Part shown: positions 6,108-7,615 of the stretch, one piece after another | How positions within the stretch are numbered: position 1 is the first letter of the stretch | How the letters are laid out: each line of letters begins with the position of its first letter | Assembly: GCA_016783995.1 (NCBI GenBank) | Contig: JADHVN010000067.1 | Location: forward strand, 1-7,615 | Length of the DNA: 7,615 bases | Reading direction: 5' to 3' | Source of the DNA: Actinomycetota bacterium | Lineage (GTDB): Bacteria > Actinomycetota > Humimicrobiia > Humimicrobiales > Humimicrobiaceae | Program-made: the position numbers and the translations under genes | The notes under the pieces: model-generated | The model's input: only the letters and a program-made list of their open reading frames with translations | Databases searched by the model: none | What the model was told of the DNA's origin: nothing

Positions 6108-6584
6108 TTATCTTTCAAATTCTTTAGTAATTCCCGCAATTGATGTTCCAGTAACTATGACAGTTTCATCAGATATTTCAATATGAATAGTGTCTCTATC
6201 GGATTCGGGGGTCATTTCATCGTTAATAATTATTTCTACTATAATTTCATTCCCTGTCCGGCCATCTGGATAAATATAAATTTCATTAATTCCTTCATTG
6301 GAAAAAGGTTCTACTGGAATAAAAAAATCTCCCCCAAATCCCATCGATTCTTTATCTGGATACCATGAACCGGTACCCTTAATCCATATTTCAAGATTCG
6401 GTTCATTTTCCACTGTATCATTCCATACAATTATTTTTAAACTGACTTCGGTTATTTCTTCTGATTTGGGTTCTTCTACCTTGACTTCTTCTACTTTTAT
6501 TTCTTCTGTGCTGCATGATGTAAATAACCCAAAACCAAAAATCAATACTACAATTAAAAACGGTATCGAATATTTTACTTTCAT
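6108..6584 (-). CDS. Beta-rich lipoprotein with Glu/Lys/Val repeats (158 aa)
   Basis: The signal segment (8-20) leads to lipobox FTSC with C24. Directly after it come four near-repeats of five residues starting with EE (27-46: EEIKV, EEVKV, EEPKS, EEITE), likely an extended acidic spacer from the membrane. Residues 47-158 alternate hydrophobic and polar residues (VSLKIIVWND, LEIWIKGTG, INEIYIYPDG, IIVEIIIND, IHIEISDETVIVTG). This is typical of a small beta-sandwich domain. The ATG at 6584 has AGGAG about 5 bases upstream. Its start overlaps the stop of a 24-codon ORF by an ATGA junction, suggesting coupled translation. I do not recognise the family. Confidence 0.78.
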   Translation of the reverse strand: MKVKYSIPFLIVVLIFGFGLFTSCSTEEIKVEEVKVEEPKSEEITEVSLKIIVWNDTVENEPNLEIWIKGTGSWYPDKESMGFGGDFFIPVEPFSNEGINEIYIYPDGRTGNEIIVEIIINDEMTPESDRDTIHIEISDETVIVTGTSIAGITKEFER

Positions 6585-6655
6585 AAAGACTCCTGTTCAC
6601 TCAAATTTAATATGATAAGTTTATATAAATTATTTATTTTTTTTATTAACTTCAT
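6581..6655 (-). CDS. Putative 24-aa leader peptide gene, overlapping the next start
   Basis: A short frame starts at ATG 6655 behind an excellent AAAGGAGG with an 8-base gap. It encodes MKLIKKINNLYKLIILNL followed by SEQESL, a small basic and hydrophobic peptide. Its TGA stop overlaps the ATG of the 158-residue lipoprotein gene (ATGA), the usual arrangement for translational coupling. A GTG at 6691 would extend the frame in phase to 36 residues, but it has a much weaker ribosome-binding site. It may be a coupling leader or a real micropeptide. Confidence 0.5.
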   Translation of the reverse strand: MKLIKKINNLYKLIILNLSEQESL

Positions 6656-6708
6656 TATTCCTGCCTCCTTTGCAGTAGCTTTTGCCACCACGAAATCCTA
6701 TTGTTTTT

Positions 6709-6736
6709 AATATATTTTTTTATATAGATTCGTAAA
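6709..6736 (-). promoter_or_regulatory. Possible internal promoter upstream of the 24-aa ORF
   Basis: The minus strand has TTTACG (6736-6731) and TATATT (6714-6709) with a 16-base spacer, in the 86-base gap between the six-helix protein gene and the micro-ORF. The -10 is good and the -35 is partial. This is the longest gap in the cluster, so an internal promoter is reasonable, but chance AT matches are common here. Confidence 0.25.
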
Positions 6737-6741
6737 TATAA

Positions 6742-7446
6742 TTAAAAGGTGATAAATGGATACATCGTAGCTATTATAGTAGAGAACCCGAAAATTATAC
6801 TAACGACTAAAGCCCATGCTTTATGATTTTTCCTAAATATAGATATAAAAATCATGAAAAGCCATATCCAAAAATTAATAAATATACCTAAAATAGTACC
6901 TAAAAAATCAGCCCAACTTATAAGTAAAGAAAGGAATATAATAAAGGTGACCCAACCAATAACAGAATAAAAACAAATATTAAAAATTTTTTTATAATTT
7001 TTATCAAGGGCAGAGCCCTTAAACGATTCTATCTTTAATTGTGTTTCAGTTTTACCCATTGAATTATTAGTTAACTCTTCCTTTATCACTTCAAAACCAT
7101 AATTCAAATATCTTTTAACTAAAGGATTTTTTAACCGTGACCAGAAAAATAATATAGGCACTAACCCAGTTAATATTAAAGTGGCTCTACATATCGGTAT
7201 AGAATAATTCTTCCTATTATTTAAGCCAACCAATCCCATTGATGCCATATATGTCAAACCACCATAAACTATTAAATTAGCTAAAAATAAAAAAAACCCA
7301 CTGACAGCTCCATAATTATAAGCATTATCAAAAGAAGCGCCCACTCCAATAATAAATATAATAGAAAATAAGATAGTATCTATAATTAATATTACTTTTA
7401 TACCAAATAATTGCTTTTTTGCTTCTATTTCTTCATGCATGAGCAT
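6742..7446 (-). CDS. Six-helix integral membrane protein (234 aa), function unknown
   Basis: Hydrophobic segments at about 17-38, 47-70, 84-101, 155-177, 180-203 and 209-230 suggest six membrane helices in two groups of three. They are separated by a hydrophilic loop (102-150) rich in Lys and Glu. There are no transporter or enzyme motifs that I recognise. The ATG at 7446 is preceded by a run of eight G residues on the minus strand (7462-7455), which would serve as a crude ribosome-binding site. An ATG two codons later is an alternative start. It lies 25 bases after the stop of the gene entering from the right edge, so the transcript probably begins outside the window. Confidence 0.75.
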   Translation of the reverse strand: MLMHEEIEAKKQLFGIKVILIIDTILFSIIFIIGVGASFDNAYNYGAVSGFFLFLANLIVYGGLTYMASMGLVGLNNRKNYSIPICRATLILTGLVPILFFWSRLKNPLVKRYLNYGFEVIKEELTNNSMGKTETQLKIESFKGSALDKNYKKIFNICFYSVIGWVTFIIFLSLLISWADFLGTILGIFINFWIWLFMIFISIFRKNHKAWALVVSIIFGFSTIIATMYPFITF

Positions 7447-7454
7447 TATAAATA

Positions 7455-7462
7455 CCCCCCCC
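7455..7462 (-). promoter_or_regulatory. G8 homopolymer acting as ribosome-binding site
   Basis: There are eight consecutive G residues on the coding strand, ending 8 bases before the ATG of the six-helix protein gene. This is the only purine-rich block upstream of that start, so changes in its length could alter translation. Confidence 0.4.
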
Positions 7463-7471
7463 GTATAAAAT

Positions 7472-7615
7472 TTACTTAATTAAAGAATTATTGAATACTA
7501 ATCTATTGCTTGATCCTGAGATTAAAAATAACTTCATATTGTCTATTACTAAAAATTGTGGACCAAGGTAAATTAAATCTATACATTTATCAGTAAACTT
7601 TTTTAACCAAATTAA
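7472..7615 (-). CDS. C-terminal end of an unidentified gene, cut by window edge
   Basis: The minus frame is open from the window edge for 47 codons to a TAA at 7472. The translation includes IDLIYLGPQFLVIDN and LFLISGSSNRLVFNN. A chance open frame of this length is possible but not likely in such AT-rich DNA. Its stop lies 25 bases before the next start, the spacing seen throughout this cluster. No family can be named from this fragment. Confidence 0.4.
   Translation of the reverse strand, partial: LIWLKKFTDKCIDLIYLGPQFLVIDNMKLFLISGSSNRLVFNNSLIK

Noticed and set aside
6183..6615. Two plus-strand open frames and one minus-strand alternative frame over the 158-aa lipoprotein gene
   Set aside because: The minus-strand lipoprotein frame has a lipobox, a ribosome-binding site and a coherent fold. 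The others have none of these.
1..7615. CRISPR array or rRNA genes
   Set aside because: I saw no regularly spaced direct repeats and no rRNA-like sequence anywhere in the window.

Overview
The window is AT-rich (about 30% G+C by eye), except for a short G+C-richer non-coding patch. Every gene I can support lies on the minus strand, so transcription runs right to left. Genes are mostly led by Shine-Dalgarno sequences (AGAGG, AAGGAGG), one start is TTG, and there are four small lipoproteins with TSC/TGC lipoboxes. This fits an AT-rich Gram-positive-like or deep-branching anaerobic bacterium. No marker gene is present, so I do not name a taxon.

Left part (1-1718). The 5' two-thirds or so of a membrane-anchored NERD-domain protein runs off the left edge. 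Next to it is an intact 350-residue tyrosine recombinase with the complete R-K-H-R-H-Y catalytic set.

Middle (1719-2396). This 678-base stretch has no convincing gene. It holds a G+C-richer segment (about 1815-2090), which may be a decayed gene or a structured RNA. It also holds a strong candidate origin of transfer: a long inverted repeat ending 8 nt from an ATCTTG|C motif, the layout of RP4/MOBP-type oriT sites. A second G/C-rich hairpin lies alongside. Integrase plus oriT with no relaxase in view suggests an integrated element mobilised in trans, or one end of a larger mobile island.

Right part (2397-7615). This is a closely spaced, co-directional set of small envelope genes. In transcription order they are: the tail of an unidentified gene; a six-helix membrane protein; a 24-codon ORF coupled by an ATGA overlap to a beta-rich lipoprotein; a small membrane protein; a small lipoprotein; a TPR protein; an integrase remnant; a helical lipoprotein; a second small membrane protein; and a lipoprotein with a trypsin-like serine protease domain. 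The two small membrane proteins share a residue pattern, and the spacer after each is nearly identical (33 of 38 bases). A 'small membrane protein then lipoprotein' cassette therefore appears to have been duplicated, and its lipoprotein partner diversified. The helical lipoprotein also resembles the C-terminal domain of the protease. I recognise no named system here. The best description is an uncharacterised cell-envelope module, possibly including a surface protease, next to mobile-element machinery.
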